Assembly (NCBI GenBank): GCA_964492715.1
Contig: CAZBLK010000018.1
Span: 1-51,579, forward strand
Source: CAZBLK01 sp964492715
GTDB taxonomy: Bacteria > Bacillota > Clostridia > Lachnospirales > WRBF01
DNA: 51,579 nt
Direction: 5' to 3'
The notes under the pieces were generated by a model. That model was not told the origin of the DNA and searched no databases. It worked only from the letters and a program-made list of their open reading frames with translations. A program made the position numbers and the translations under genes. This document shows, piece after piece, positions 7,685-15,265 of this stretch; position 1 is the first letter of the stretch, and each line of letters begins with the position of its first letter.

Positions 7685-8362
7685 TTGACAAACTATACTC
7701 TTGTCCGTTCAAAGCGAAAATCTATAGCTATATACATAACAAAAGAAGCAACAGTTGAGGTTAGAGCGCCGTTAAATGTTTCAAAAGTTTACATTGACAA
7801 TTTTGTTCAATCTAAACAAAAATGGATTGATAAACATTTGCTGGAACGAAAGGTACACATTGAAAAAAAGGCTGAATTTTTGCTAAGTTACGGAAGCAAG
7901 GTGTTATATAGTGGCAAAGAATACCCAATTATGGAAAGCGAAGGAAACACGGTGGGCTTTGACAATGTTTACTTTTATGTTCCAAAAAAATTAAGCCCTG
8001 AGCAAATAAAACATGCTTTAATTAAAATTTACAAATTGCTTGCAAAACGTGAACTAAATAAAAAAGTAATACAATTTTCTAAGCAATTGAATTTATTGCC
8101 TTCCACCGTAAAGATAAACTCATCAAGAACACGCTGGGGTAGTTGCAGCAGTAAGGGCAGCATAAACTTTTCGTGGAGGTTAATGTTGGCTGACGATGCT
8201 TTAATTGATTACGTTGTTGTTCATGAGCTTGCACACTTAAAAGAACTTAATCATAGCAAAAAGTTTTGGGCTATTGTTGAAAGTGTTTTGCCCGATTACA
8301 AAGAGCGAAAAAAAGGGTTGAAGTTGTTGCAAGAAAAATTATCAACGGAAAATTGGGAGTGA
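7685..8362 (+). CDS. YgjP-type zinc metallopeptidase domain protein
   Basis: 225 residues. The zinc-binding motif H-E-L-A-H (180-184) is followed by N-H at 189-190, the family's H-E-L-x-H-x(4)-N-H signature. The preceding R-T-R-W-G-S-C-S-S-K-G (148-158) and N-F-S-W-R-L block is also typical of the YgjP/DUF45 family. The fold is a gluzincin-like protease with an unknown substrate, expected to be cytoplasmic as no signal peptide is seen. The start is a TTG at 7685 behind AAGGAGAG; no better in-frame ATG exists near it. It is a single gene flanked by palindromic repeats, followed by a weak hairpin at 8454. Confidence in the family is high; the biological role is unknown. Confidence 0.87.
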   Translation: MTNYTLVRSKRKSIAIYITKEATVEVRAPLNVSKVYIDNFVQSKQKWIDKHLLERKVHIEKKAEFLLSYGSKVLYSGKEYPIMESEGNTVGFDNVYFYVPKKLSPEQIKHALIKIYKLLAKRELNKKVIQFSKQLNLLPSTVKINSSRTRWGSCSSKGSINFSWRLMLADDALIDYVVVHELAHLKELNHSKKFWAIVESVLPDYKERKKGLKLLQEKLSTENWE

Positions 8363-8453
8363 GTTATATAGTCATATAACTTCAAAATCAGCCAAATAGG
8401 AAATGAGTAGTATTATATCGTTAGAAAAGGCAATTAAGAACAGGTATTGTTGT

Positions 8454-8474
8454 AGAGGGGCAATGCCTCTTTTC
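8454..8474 (+). terminator. Weak hairpin with T-run after the YgjP gene
   Basis: AGAGG pairs with CCTCT around a 7-nt loop, then TTT. It lies 92 bases after the stop; a modest terminator candidate. Confidence 0.4.
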
Positions 8475-8583
8475 ATATGAAATGCGGGTTTTTTGTTGCT
8501 GTAAAAATGTTATACATCTAATATGTTCTTATGAACGTTTATCTTAACAAATAATAAAAGTAATAAAAAACTTTAAGTAACAC

Positions 8584-8613
8584 TTGACATAATATTATTA
8601 ATATGATAATATT
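8584..8613 (+). promoter_or_regulatory. Strong promoter with overlapping inverted repeat, ABC operon
   Basis: TTGACA (8584-8589), 17 bp, TAATAT (8607-8612). The spacer and -10 contain AATATTAT (8591-8598) and ATAATATT (8606-8613), an 8-bp inverted repeat. A repressor bound there would block RNA polymerase. The first gene of the operon encodes a winged-helix regulator, the natural candidate. Confidence 0.6.
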
Positions 8614-8645
8614 ACTATACTGATAACAATGAAAGGAGAAAGCAA

Positions 8646-9182
8646 GTGGATAAACCTATAAAAAATCTTATGGAAGCTATGCGAAACCCAATACAAAGTA
8701 AGCTGCTGTTAAATTTTCACACTGGGAATTTAACAGCAAAACAGCTTTTAGAAGCAAACAAAGACATACCACAAGCTACAATTTACAGGCATTTAAACAA
8801 GCTTGCAAAAGAAGGAATAATAAAAGTTGTTAAAGAAAACCGAATACGAGGGGTAGTTGAAAAAGTATACGCTTTTAACATAGAGCTAGAACAAAACTCA
8901 TTGGAGTATTTAACTGGTGAAACGTACATGAATATGTTTACGGAGTATATGATGGGTTTTATGCAGGAATTTAGGGCTTACACAGCACAAGAAAACATAG
9001 ATATAGCAAATAGCGGTTCTGGTTTTTCACTAATACCAATATACGCAACTAAAGAAGAACTGTTGGAGGTTGGAGCAAAAATTACCGAGATACTAATGCC
9101 GCTTTCACAAAACACTCCTTCAGCCGAACGTCTTTACAGAAATATAGGAATTATTGTAACACCACCAAAATCTATTGAATAA
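8646..9182 (+). CDS. ArsR/HTH-type transcription regulator
   Basis: 178 residues from a GTG behind AAAGGAGA. The N-terminal winged helix-turn-helix is clear: M-R-N-P-I-Q-S-K-L-L (residues 12-21), then I-P-Q-A-T-I-Y-R-H-L-N-K-L as the recognition helix (about 41-53) and E-G-I-I-K-V-V as the wing. The rest (about 85-178) is an uncharacterised sensing or dimerisation region with no cysteine metal site. It heads an operon with an ABC ATPase and a permease and sits behind a promoter overlapped by an inverted repeat. It therefore most likely represses the operon and responds to whatever the transporter exports. PadR-like is an alternative, but the spacing fits ArsR-type domains better. Confidence 0.75.
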   Translation: MDKPIKNLMEAMRNPIQSKLLLNFHTGNLTAKQLLEANKDIPQATIYRHLNKLAKEGIIKVVKENRIRGVVEKVYAFNIELEQNSLEYLTGETYMNMFTEYMMGFMQEFRAYTAQENIDIANSGSGFSLIPIYATKEELLEVGAKITEILMPLSQNTPSAERLYRNIGIIVTPPKSIE

Positions 9183-9198
9183 TTCAAGGGGATATATT

Positions 9199-9912
9199 AT
9201 GCTTACTATTACTAACCTTACAAAAACTTACCCAAACGGAAAGAAAGCTGTTGACAATTTAAGCTTAACTATTAAAACAGGTGATATTTATGGCTTTATC
9301 GGTGCAAACGGTGCAGGCAAAACAACTACAATAAAGGCTGTCGTTGGTATTCACGACTTTGACAGCGGGGAAATTACAATAGACGGCATGAGCATAAAAA
9401 CAGAGCCGTTAAAGTGCAAAACTATTATGTCTTACATTCCCGACAACCCAGATTTATACGAACATTTAACAGGTATGCAGTTTATAAACTTCATTGCAGA
9501 CCTTTACCGTGTACCGCTAAATGAACGCACTATGCGAATTAAAAAGTACGGTGATATGTTTGAAATGACACCACATTTGGGCAATGTTATTTCTTCATAT
9601 TCTCACGGTATGAAGCAACGTGTGGCTATTATAGCTGCAATTGTGCACAAGCCAAAGCTTTTAATTTTAGATGAGCCTTTTGTTGGTCTTGACCCAAACG
9701 CTGCATTTTTACTAAAACAAACTATGCAGGAAATTTGCAAAGAGGGTGGGGCGATTTTTTTCTCCACACACGTCCTTGATGTAGCAGAAAAAATTTGCAA
9801 CAAAGTTTCAATTATAAAAGGCGGAAAGTTAGTTGCAAGCGGTGAAACAAAAGAAATAACTGGCAACCGTTCACTTGAAGACGTATTTATGGAGGTGCAA
9901 GCTAATGCGTAA
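9199..9912 (+). CDS. ABC transporter ATP-binding protein
   Basis: 237 residues. Walker A G-A-N-G-A-G-K-T (35-42), signature Y-S-H-G-M-K-Q (134-140, a common variant of LSGGQ), Walker B L-L-I-L-D-E-P (154-160) and a switch histidine in S-T-H-V (about 188-191). This is the class of ATPases that pair with large export-type permeases of the CcmA/bacitracin type. The start ATG at 9199 follows AAGGGGATA. The frame is open upstream to 9175, but that part overlaps the regulator and lacks a ribosome-binding site. It overlaps the permease gene by 8 bases, so the two are translationally coupled. The substrate cannot be told; drug or peptide export is typical. Confidence 0.92.
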   Translation: MLTITNLTKTYPNGKKAVDNLSLTIKTGDIYGFIGANGAGKTTTIKAVVGIHDFDSGEITIDGMSIKTEPLKCKTIMSYIPDNPDLYEHLTGMQFINFIADLYRVPLNERTMRIKKYGDMFEMTPHLGNVISSYSHGMKQRVAIIAAIVHKPKLLILDEPFVGLDPNAAFLLKQTMQEICKEGGAIFFSTHVLDVAEKICNKVSIIKGGKLVASGETKEITGNRSLEDVFMEVQANA

Positions 9913-11479
9913 CACATTTTTGCTTTTAAGGGCACAGCTTATAAATTCATATTCCATAAACGAAATTCTTATACCTAATAGCAAAAACCGCAAAAGCTCA
10001 ATGCTAACGGCGTTTGCTATACTTACAGTTGGTGTGTGCATGTCGTTGTACACTTGGATTACGGCAGTTTCGCTAGTGCAACTTGGGCTTGCCGACATTA
10101 TTCCGTCTTACATGGTTACAGTAACAAGCTTTGCAATTTTATTTTTAACTACCTTTAAGGTAAACGGAAATTTTTTCGGAAACAAAGACCATGAAATGTT
10201 AATGGCACTGCCTGTTAAGCCAAGTTCTATATTTGCTAGCCGATTTTTAAATTTGTATATTATGAACCTTGGGTTAAGCCTAGTTTTAGCAGTACCAGGA
10301 AGCATTGTGTGGGCTGTTAATGTTTCTAACGGTGTTTTGTATTTGCCACTTTTAATTATTAATTCTATACTTCTTCCAATTATTCCAATGTGTATTGCGG
10401 CATTGCTTGGTATTGTAATTATTATTCTTTCCTCTAAATTTAAGCAAGGTAATTTTGTATCACTTATATTGTCTATTCTGCTAATTGGCGGTTTGATTTA
10501 CATTTCATTAAGCACAAACAGCGCACAGCAGGACATTACTGTTTTAAGCACTACACTTGCACAAAGCATTTACAAAATGTATCCGTTTTCTATTATGTTT
10601 TCCGTTTCTTTTTCAATGGGACAGTGGGTTGGTATGCTAGGTTATGCAACATTGTCAATTGCTGCATTGCTCTTGTTTATAATTGCAATTGCGCCACGAT
10701 ATGCTTCTATAAACCGCCTTGTAACTGCTAGAGCAAAAGTTGTTCATGGTAACAACACTAAAATAAAGGTAAACACCCCGTTTATGGCATTGTACAAAAA
10801 GGAATTAAAACGTTTCTTTGGCTCGTACCTTTACATGTTAAATGCTGGCATTGGACTTTTTGCCCTAGTCGCTTTAAGCGTTGTATGCATTTTTGTACCA
10901 ATTGAAACAATAGGCAATGCGATTGGTATACCTAACATTTCTGAAATGTTAACGCAATATGCTCCAATTATAATTTCTGCATGTATAGCACTTAGCTGTC
11001 CTTCGGCGTCGTCAATTTCTCTTGAAGGAAATAATTTATGGATTTTGCAGTCAACACCAGTTTCCAAGAGAACTGTTATAAACAGCAAAATTGCTGTTAG
11101 TCTTACGCTGTATGCAGTTACAATTGCTATAAGTTCATTGGTGTTTAGTTTTAAACTTGGGTTTTCTGCTTTTGATACTGTTTTGTTAATAGCATTACCT
11201 ATTTGTTACGCCATGTTTGCTGCTATGTTTGGAATTGCAATGAACAATAAGTTTCCAAACTTTAACTGGTCCACCGAAATGCAAGTTATTAAGCAAAGCA
11301 CACCTGTTATAGCTTCTAGCCTTGTTCTTTTGTTAAGTGTACTTGCACCTTCTTTGGCAATAATTGCTTTACCAAGTGTTTATCAGTGGGCTTTAATGCT
11401 TTCCACATGTGCAGTGCTGTTAATTGCTTCAGGTGTTATGTATTACAATATTACCAAGGAAAAAGTTTTGAGGTATTAA
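9905..11479 (+). CDS. ABC transporter permease
   Basis: 524 residues with about twelve hydrophobic segments in two halves. A soluble region around residues 265-300 (A-R-A-K-V-V-H-G-N-N-T-K-I-K) is followed by Y-K-K-E-L-K-R-F, a coupling-helix-like element typical of large export permeases partnered with CcmA-type ATPases. The start ATG at 9905 overlaps the end of the ATPase gene and follows GGAGGTG. The gene is last in the operon and ends before a GC-rich hairpin. Fusion of two permease halves is inferred from the doubled length and repeated helix pattern. The substrate is unknown. Confidence 0.8.
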   Translation: MRNTFLLLRAQLINSYSINEILIPNSKNRKSSMLTAFAILTVGVCMSLYTWITAVSLVQLGLADIIPSYMVTVTSFAILFLTTFKVNGNFFGNKDHEMLMALPVKPSSIFASRFLNLYIMNLGLSLVLAVPGSIVWAVNVSNGVLYLPLLIINSILLPIIPMCIAALLGIVIIILSSKFKQGNFVSLILSILLIGGLIYISLSTNSAQQDITVLSTTLAQSIYKMYPFSIMFSVSFSMGQWVGMLGYATLSIAALLLFIIAIAPRYASINRLVTARAKVVHGNNTKIKVNTPFMALYKKELKRFFGSYLYMLNAGIGLFALVALSVVCIFVPIETIGNAIGIPNISEMLTQYAPIIISACIALSCPSASSISLEGNNLWILQSTPVSKRTVINSKIAVSLTLYAVTIAISSLVFSFKLGFSAFDTVLLIALPICYAMFAAMFGIAMNNKFPNFNWSTEMQVIKQSTPVIASSLVLLLSVLAPSLAIIALPSVYQWALMLSTCAVLLIASGVMYYNITKEKVLRY

Positions 11480-11499
11480 GTAAAAAGAATAAAATAAGA

Positions 11500-11532
11500 G
11501 TAAAACGGCGAACACCATATCCGCCGTTTTAC
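11500..11532 (+). terminator. Hairpin after the ABC operon
   Basis: GTAAAACGGCG and CGCCGTTTTAC form a perfect 11-bp stem with an 11-nt loop, 20 bases after the permease stop. There is no T-run, so it may be an mRNA end-stabilising hairpin or a weak terminator. Confidence 0.6.
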
Positions 11533-11585
11533 GCTACTAAAAGCTTTCAAATCAGATATGGGAGTGCACTTATTGTCACAGCTAA

Positions 11586-11690
11586 CTGTATTCAATAATG
11601 GGCTGTTCGCATTTGAAATAGCCATTTTTCGCCATTTGCGAAGCGGCGGCAAAGGCATAATGGAACAAATTATGTCGAGTCGCTACGGCA
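11586..11690. repeat. MITE-like repeat, family R2, partial diverged copy
   Basis: Reverse-complement match, over about 100 bases with scattered changes, to the full copies at 15839-16006 and 38020-38186. Shared blocks include T-A-A-T-G-G-G-T/C-T-G, A-T-T-T-T-T-x-G-C-C-A-T-T and A-A-G-G-C-A-T-A-A-T. The outer inverted ends are lost. The DNA from 11691 to 11955 shows nothing further. Confidence 0.55.
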
Positions 11691-11955
11691 GGGGATGGAT
11701 GAATTGTTTCCTCGAACTGTGTCAAAAATCCTGCGTTTTTATTACGGTTTTTAACCTAAGATTAGTATTATACAGAGAGAGTGTGGCGTAAATCTTTATC
11801 AACACTGCGGTTAAAAAGTAAAAAAACAATGTTAATTGTACAGCAGGGACACAGTCAAAACAACTATGTCTTTGCTTTTTTGGTATTTCTGTAAAGTTAA
11901 TTTACAATCCCATGCAAAATGCAAAATGTATAATAAAAAAATTTAACAAAATTTG

Positions 11956-11984
11956 TTGACATTACAATTTTACTGTGATATATT
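11956..11984 (+). promoter_or_regulatory. Promoter of rpmG-secE-nusG
   Basis: A consensus TTGACA (11956-11961), a 17-bp spacer and TATATT (11979-11984). An imperfect AGAC...GTCT stem and eight T lie just downstream (about 11994-12017), a possible early attenuator. The first start codon is at 12102. Confidence 0.7.
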
Positions 11985-12101
11985 TTACTCTGTAGACATG
12001 TGGAAGTCTTTTTTTTGTGTAATAAATTTGTAATGCATTTTTAGCAGTGCTAAGCAATACAATTATTCACAAAAAAGAATAAAACAAGCGAGGTGTTAAG
12101 G

Positions 12102-12251
12102 TTGAGGACAAAAATCACGCTTGCTTGCACCGACTGCAAGCAAAGGAATTACAACACAATGAAAGAAAAGAAGAACCACCCCGACAGAATGGAAACAAAA
12201 AAATACTGTAGGTTTTGCAACAAGCACACTGTCCACAGGGAAACAAAGTAA
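12102..12251 (+). CDS. rpmG: 50S ribosomal protein L33
   Basis: 49 residues starting at TTG behind AGGTG: R-T-K-I-T-L-A-C-T-D-C-K-Q-R-N-Y-N-T, ending F-C-N-K-H-T-V-H-R-E-T-K. Two C-x-x-C pairs, C9-x-x-C12 and C36-x-x-C39, make this the zinc-binding form of L33. It is a small basic protein of the large subunit near the E site. The position before secE and nusG is the standard bacterial order, which supports the call. The zinc form implies that no zinc-independent paralogue is needed here; whether one exists elsewhere cannot be seen. Confidence 0.93.
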   Translation: MRTKITLACTDCKQRNYNTMKEKKNHPDRMETKKYCRFCNKHTVHRETK

Positions 12252-12290
12252 TTTGGCTTTTTGCTAAGTCCACACAAAGGAAGTGGTTTG

Positions 12291-12560
12291 ATGGAAAAGG
12301 ACTTGAACTTAGAAAAGAACGAAGCTCATGAGCAAAAAAAGCACCACGAGAAAAATTCTAAAGAACACAAAAAGTCTTTAAGGGCTAAGTTCAACGAGCT
12401 TAAAGGCGAGTTTAGAAAAATAATTTGGCCAAGCCGTCATGATTTGGCTAAGCAAACCGTTACTGTAATTGTTGCATCGCTGTTTGTTGGTGTAATTATT
12501 GTTTTGCTTGACGGTGGCTTTGGTTTTGCGCTTGATTATTTTACAAAGCTTTTGGGCTAA
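12291..12560 (+). CDS. secE: Preprotein translocase subunit SecE
   Basis: 89 residues. The first 40 are strongly charged (K-N-E-A-H-E-Q-K-K-H-H-E-K), longer than in minimal SecE proteins. The family's conserved amphipathic segment follows, with F-R-K-I-I-W-P-S (about residues 43-50), then a single transmembrane helix V-T-V-I-V-A-S-L-F-V-G-V-I-I-V-L-L (about 59-76). It clamps SecY in the plasma membrane. The start ATG at 12291 follows AAAGGAAG; an in-frame ATG at 12261 lies just after the rpmG stop without a ribosome-binding site. It sits between rpmG and nusG, as usual. Confidence 0.93.
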   Translation: MEKDLNLEKNEAHEQKKHHEKNSKEHKKSLRAKFNELKGEFRKIIWPSRHDLAKQTVTVIVASLFVGVIIVLLDGGFGFALDYFTKLLG

Positions 12561-12629
12561 TGTTTCTTGTTTAAAGTTAAGTTTTAGGTTTGTTTATTTT
12601 AGTTGAGGTTAATGCGAGGTTGATTTTGT

Positions 12630-13148
12630 ATGACTGACGAGTCAAAATGGTATGTTGTTCATACTTATTCGGGCTATGAAAACAAGGTAAAGGCAAATAT
12701 TGAAAAAATTGTTGAAAACAGAGGTATGCAAGACCAAATTTTTCAAGTTATTGTGCCTATAACCGACCATTTGGAAATTAAAAACGGGCAAAAGAAAACT
12801 GTTTCCCGCAAGGTTTTCCCAGGGTATGTTTTGCTAAACATGATTATGAACGACGATACTTGGTATGTCGTCAGAAACACAAGAGGCGTTACAAGCTTTG
12901 TTGGCCCTGGTTCAAAGCCTGTTGCTTTAACCGAGGCAGAAGTTGCGAACATGGGTATTTCGCTTAGTGATGAAACTTTTGATATATCCGAGGGCGAAAC
13001 TGTAAGGGTTGTAAACGGACCGTTTGAGGACTCTGTAGGAGTCATCAAAGAAGTTAACCACAACAAGCACACGGTTATCGTTAAGCTAATGGTGTTCGGG
13101 CGTGAAACGCCTGTTGAGGTTGATTTTATGAATATCGTTAAGCTATAA
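12630..13148 (+). CDS. nusG: Transcription termination/antitermination protein NusG
   Basis: 172 residues. The NGN domain starts W-Y-V-V-H-T-Y-S-G-Y-E-N-K-V (residues 7-20) and includes R-K-V-F-P-G-Y-V-L. The C-terminal KOW motif is V-N-G-P-F-E-D-S-V-G-V-I-K-E-V-N (about 129-144), and the protein ends V-E-V-D-F-M-N-I. It binds RNA polymerase and tunes elongation, and links to ribosomes. The length matches the family and there is no domain II insertion. A structured intergenic region separates it from rplK. Confidence 0.96.
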   Translation: MTDESKWYVVHTYSGYENKVKANIEKIVENRGMQDQIFQVIVPITDHLEIKNGQKKTVSRKVFPGYVLLNMIMNDDTWYVVRNTRGVTSFVGPGSKPVALTEAEVANMGISLSDETFDISEGETVRVVNGPFEDSVGVIKEVNHNKHTVIVKLMVFGRETPVEVDFMNIVKL

Positions 13149-13150
13149 AA

Positions 13151-13256
13151 TGATATACTGCATTAGGCGTAAATTTGAAAACGTTAATCAGTTTTCTGCT
13201 ACAGAAGTTTAAAAAGAAAACCACTTTTTAAATTTCCTCTCTTACGCTGTATATCA
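13151..13256 (+). ncRNA. Candidate structured 5' leader of rplK (three-way junction)
   Basis: The nusG-rplK gap can fold into a closed three-way junction. TGATATAC (13151-13158) pairs with GTATATCA (13249-13256). GCGTAA (13167-13172) pairs with TTACGC (13242-13247). Inside are two hairpins: GAAAAC/GTTTTC (13177-13182 with 13191-13196, 8-nt loop) and AAGTTTAAAAAG/CTTTTTAAATTT (13205-13216 with 13224-13235, one G-U, 7-nt loop). There is no terminator T-run. A ribosomal-protein autoregulatory site is the natural idea, but I do not recognise it as a named family. Confidence 0.5.
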
Positions 13257-13291
13257 GTCCATTTTTATAATGTAAATTGGAGGTGCCTTTA

Positions 13292-13717
13292 ATGGCAAAA
13301 AAAGTAACAGGTTATGTTAAGCTTCAAATTAACGCAGGTAAGGCTACACCAGCGCCACCTGTTGGTCCAGCGCTTGGTCAGCACGGTGTTAACATCATGG
13401 GCTTCTGCAAGGAGTTTAACGAAAGAACACAATCACAAGTAGGCTTGGTTATTCCTGTAGTTATTACAATTTACCAAGATAAGAGCTTTACATTTATTAC
13501 AAAGACACCACCTGCTGCCGTTCTTCTTAAAAAGGCAATGAAGGTTGAGTCTGGTTCGGCTGTGCCAAACAAAAACAAAATAGGTACAATTTCAAGAGCA
13601 GAAGTTCAAAAAATTGCAGAGCAAAAAATGCCTGACCTTAATGCAGCTTCAATTGAGGCAGCTACAAGCATGATTGCAGGAACTGCAAGAAGCATGGGAA
13701 TTATTGTTAAAGACTAA
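13292..13717 (+). CDS. rplK: 50S ribosomal protein L11
   Basis: 141 residues. V-K-L-Q-I-N-A-G-K-A-T-P-A-P-P-V-G-P-A-L-G (residues 9-29) is the proline-rich N-terminal domain signature. The C-terminal rRNA-binding domain carries G-T-A-R-S-M-G-I, close to the family's G-T-A-R-S-M-G signature. It binds 23S rRNA at the GTPase-associated centre. The start ATG at 13292 follows GGAGGTG at 13279-13285; an in-frame ATG at 13277 overlaps that ribosome-binding site. It is followed by rplA after an 83-base gap holding an L1-type leader. Confidence 0.97.
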   Translation: MAKKVTGYVKLQINAGKATPAPPVGPALGQHGVNIMGFCKEFNERTQSQVGLVIPVVITIYQDKSFTFITKTPPAAVLLKKAMKVESGSAVPNKNKIGTISRAEVQKIAEQKMPDLNAASIEAATSMIAGTARSMGIIVKD

Positions 13718-13760
13718 TAGACTTGTTTTATATTTTTAAAATTATCTGTTGGTTTTAAAA

Positions 13761-13786
13761 TGGTGGGAGGAAATTCCGCTAAACCA
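13761..13786 (+). promoter_or_regulatory. L1-binding leader hairpin upstream of rplA
   Basis: TGGT (13761-13764) pairs with ACCA (13783-13786). GGGA (13765-13768) pairs with TTCC (13774-13777) around GGAAA. The two helices are separated on one side only by GCTAA. Two short helices joined by such an asymmetric loop mimic the 23S rRNA site for L1 and are known as L1 autoregulatory sites. The stem ends four bases before the ribosome-binding site AGGAGGT. Confidence 0.65.
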
Positions 13787-13800
13787 CTAGGAGGTAAACA

Positions 13801-14493
13801 ATGAAAAGAGGAAAGAAATACACTGAAAAAGCAAAGCTCGTTGAAAAGAGCAAGCTTTACGATACAAACGAAGCCATTAACTTGGCTGTACAAACGACAG
13901 TTGCAAAATTCGACGAAACAGTAGAGGCGCACGTTCGCTTGGGTGTTGACTCAAGACACGCAGACCAACAAGTTCGTGGTGCGGTTGTGCTTCCTCATGG
14001 TACAGGTAAAAAGGTTCGTGTACTCGTTTTCGCAAAAGGCGAAAAGGCTGCAGAAGCAGAGGCTGCCGGCGCTGAATTTGTAGGCGCAGAGGAGCTTGTT
14101 ACAAAAATTCAAAACGAGAACTGGTTTGAGTTTGACGTTGTAGTTGCAACACCTGACATGATGGGTGTAGTTGGTAAAATTGGTAGAGTTTTGGGCCCTA
14201 AAGGTCTTATGCCAAACCCAAAAGCTGGCACTGTAACTATGGACGTTACAAAAGCAATTACTGAAATTAAGGCTGGTAAAATTGAATACCGTCTTGACAA
14301 AACAAACATTATCCACGTACCTATTGGCAAAGTTTCTTTCGGTGCTGAAAAGCTTCAAGAAAACTTTGACACACTTATGGGTGCTATTATCAAAGCAAAA
14401 CCTTCCGCAGCCAAAGGTCAATACCTTAAAAGTGTTGTTGTTTCAACAACTATGGGCCCTGGCATAAAAATTAATGCTGGTAAGCTTTCATAA
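13801..14493 (+). CDS. rplA: 50S ribosomal protein L1
   Basis: 230 residues with R-G-K-K-Y near the N-terminus, D-x-R-H-A-D-Q-Q-V-R-G and the family signature around G-K-I-G-R-V-L-G-P-K-G-L-M-P-N-P-K-A-G-T (about residues 124-143). It forms the L1 stalk and usually represses its own mRNA by binding a leader hairpin; a matching hairpin lies at 13761-13786. The length is typical. The ribosome-binding site AGGAGGT lies 5 bases before the ATG. Confidence 0.97.
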   Translation: MKRGKKYTEKAKLVEKSKLYDTNEAINLAVQTTVAKFDETVEAHVRLGVDSRHADQQVRGAVVLPHGTGKKVRVLVFAKGEKAAEAEAAGAEFVGAEELVTKIQNENWFEFDVVVATPDMMGVVGKIGRVLGPKGLMPNPKAGTVTMDVTKAITEIKAGKIEYRLDKTNIIHVPIGKVSFGAEKLQENFDTLMGAIIKAKPSAAKGQYLKSVVVSTTMGPGIKINAGKLS

Positions 14494-14500
14494 TTTGGGC

Positions 14501-14529
14501 TTGACATTGGCGCTGGCTTAATATATAAT
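14501..14529 (+). promoter_or_regulatory. Promoter of rplJ-rplL
   Basis: A perfect TTGACA (14501-14506), 17 bp, and a perfect TATAAT (14524-14529), starting 8 bases after the rplA stop. A separate strong promoter for L10/L12, leading into the L10 leader. Confidence 0.8.
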
Positions 14530-14551
14530 AAATTTCAATTGTATAAAACCT

Positions 14552-14690
14552 AAAGACAGTAGGTGCTTGTCGTAAAAGCTTTTGCTTGCCTACCGAGGGA
14601 ATGTTCGCTTTATAAATTAGCGTATTATGGCGTTGCCAATAAATATCCTCCCTCTTTGTCTTTTACATTCAAAGAGGGTCTTTTGTTTTG
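14552..14690 (+). ncRNA. Ribosomal protein L10 leader with attenuator
   Basis: Matches the known L10 leader layout. AAAGACA (14552-14558) with A-G-T-A-G-G after it can pair with TGTCTTT (14657-14663), with G-C-C-T-A-C-C-G-A-G-G-G between. The competing terminator is CCCTCTTTG (14650-14658) with CAAAGAGGG (14670-14678), followed by a T-rich run. Binding of L10-L12 to the first fold would release the terminator and shut off rplJ-rplL. Confidence 0.85.
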
Positions 14691-14741
14691 TATGCTTTAC
14701 ATGCAGCGGTTAAAAAAGCCGCTAAATAAGGAGGTGTAATA

Positions 14742-15236
14742 ATGCCAAAAATCGCTCAAAAGCAAGTTGTTGTAAACGAAATTAAGGACAAGTTGCTTAA
14801 AGCAAAGTCTGTTGTAATGGTTGACGCTAGAGGTCTTACAGTTTTACAAGACACTGAATTAAGACGCAAGCTTAGAGAAGCAGGTGTTGACTACAAGGTT
14901 TACAAAAACACAATGGTTAACCTTGCTGTAGAAGGAACAGAGTTTGAAGGGCTTAAACCTTTCTTAAACGGCCCAAGCGCTTTTGCTTTTGCTTACGACG
15001 AAGCAACAAACGTTGCTGGCATTTTTAACAAAGAGCTTAAAGCTATGCCAAAGCTTGAATTTAAGGCTGGTATAGTGTCAAGCGTTGTTTACGACGCAGA
15101 AGGCATCAAAATGATTGCGGAAATTCCAAGCAAGGAAGTTCTTATTTCCAAGCTTCTTGGTTCGTTCAAATCTCCGCTTTCATCTTTCGCAAGGCTTATC
15201 AATGCTATCAGCGAAAAGCAAGCTGAAACAGTTTAA
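14742..15236 (+). CDS. rplJ: 50S ribosomal protein L10
   Basis: 164 residues. The N-terminal RNA-binding domain has K-S-V-V-M-V-D-A-R-G-L-T-V (about 22-34) and L-R-R-K-L-R-E-A-G-V-D-Y-K-V-Y-K-N-T (about 45-62). The C-terminal helix, S-S-F-A-R-L-I-N-A-I-S-E-K-Q, is the docking site for L12 dimers. It anchors the L12 stalk on the ribosome. The ATG follows GGAGGTG. It is co-transcribed with rplL 30 bases downstream, under the attenuated L10 leader. Confidence 0.96.
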   Translation: MPKIAQKQVVVNEIKDKLLKAKSVVMVDARGLTVLQDTELRRKLREAGVDYKVYKNTMVNLAVEGTEFEGLKPFLNGPSAFAFAYDEATNVAGIFNKELKAMPKLEFKAGIVSSVVYDAEGIKMIAEIPSKEVLISKLLGSFKSPLSSFARLINAISEKQAETV

Positions 15237-15265
15237 TATTATTATAATTTGGAGGTGCTGTTATA

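Noticed and set aside
13951..14421. Long open frame on the minus strand within rplA
   Set aside because: It lies wholly inside a certain ribosomal protein gene, with no ribosome-binding site and Asn/Phe/Cys-rich composition typical of antisense translation.
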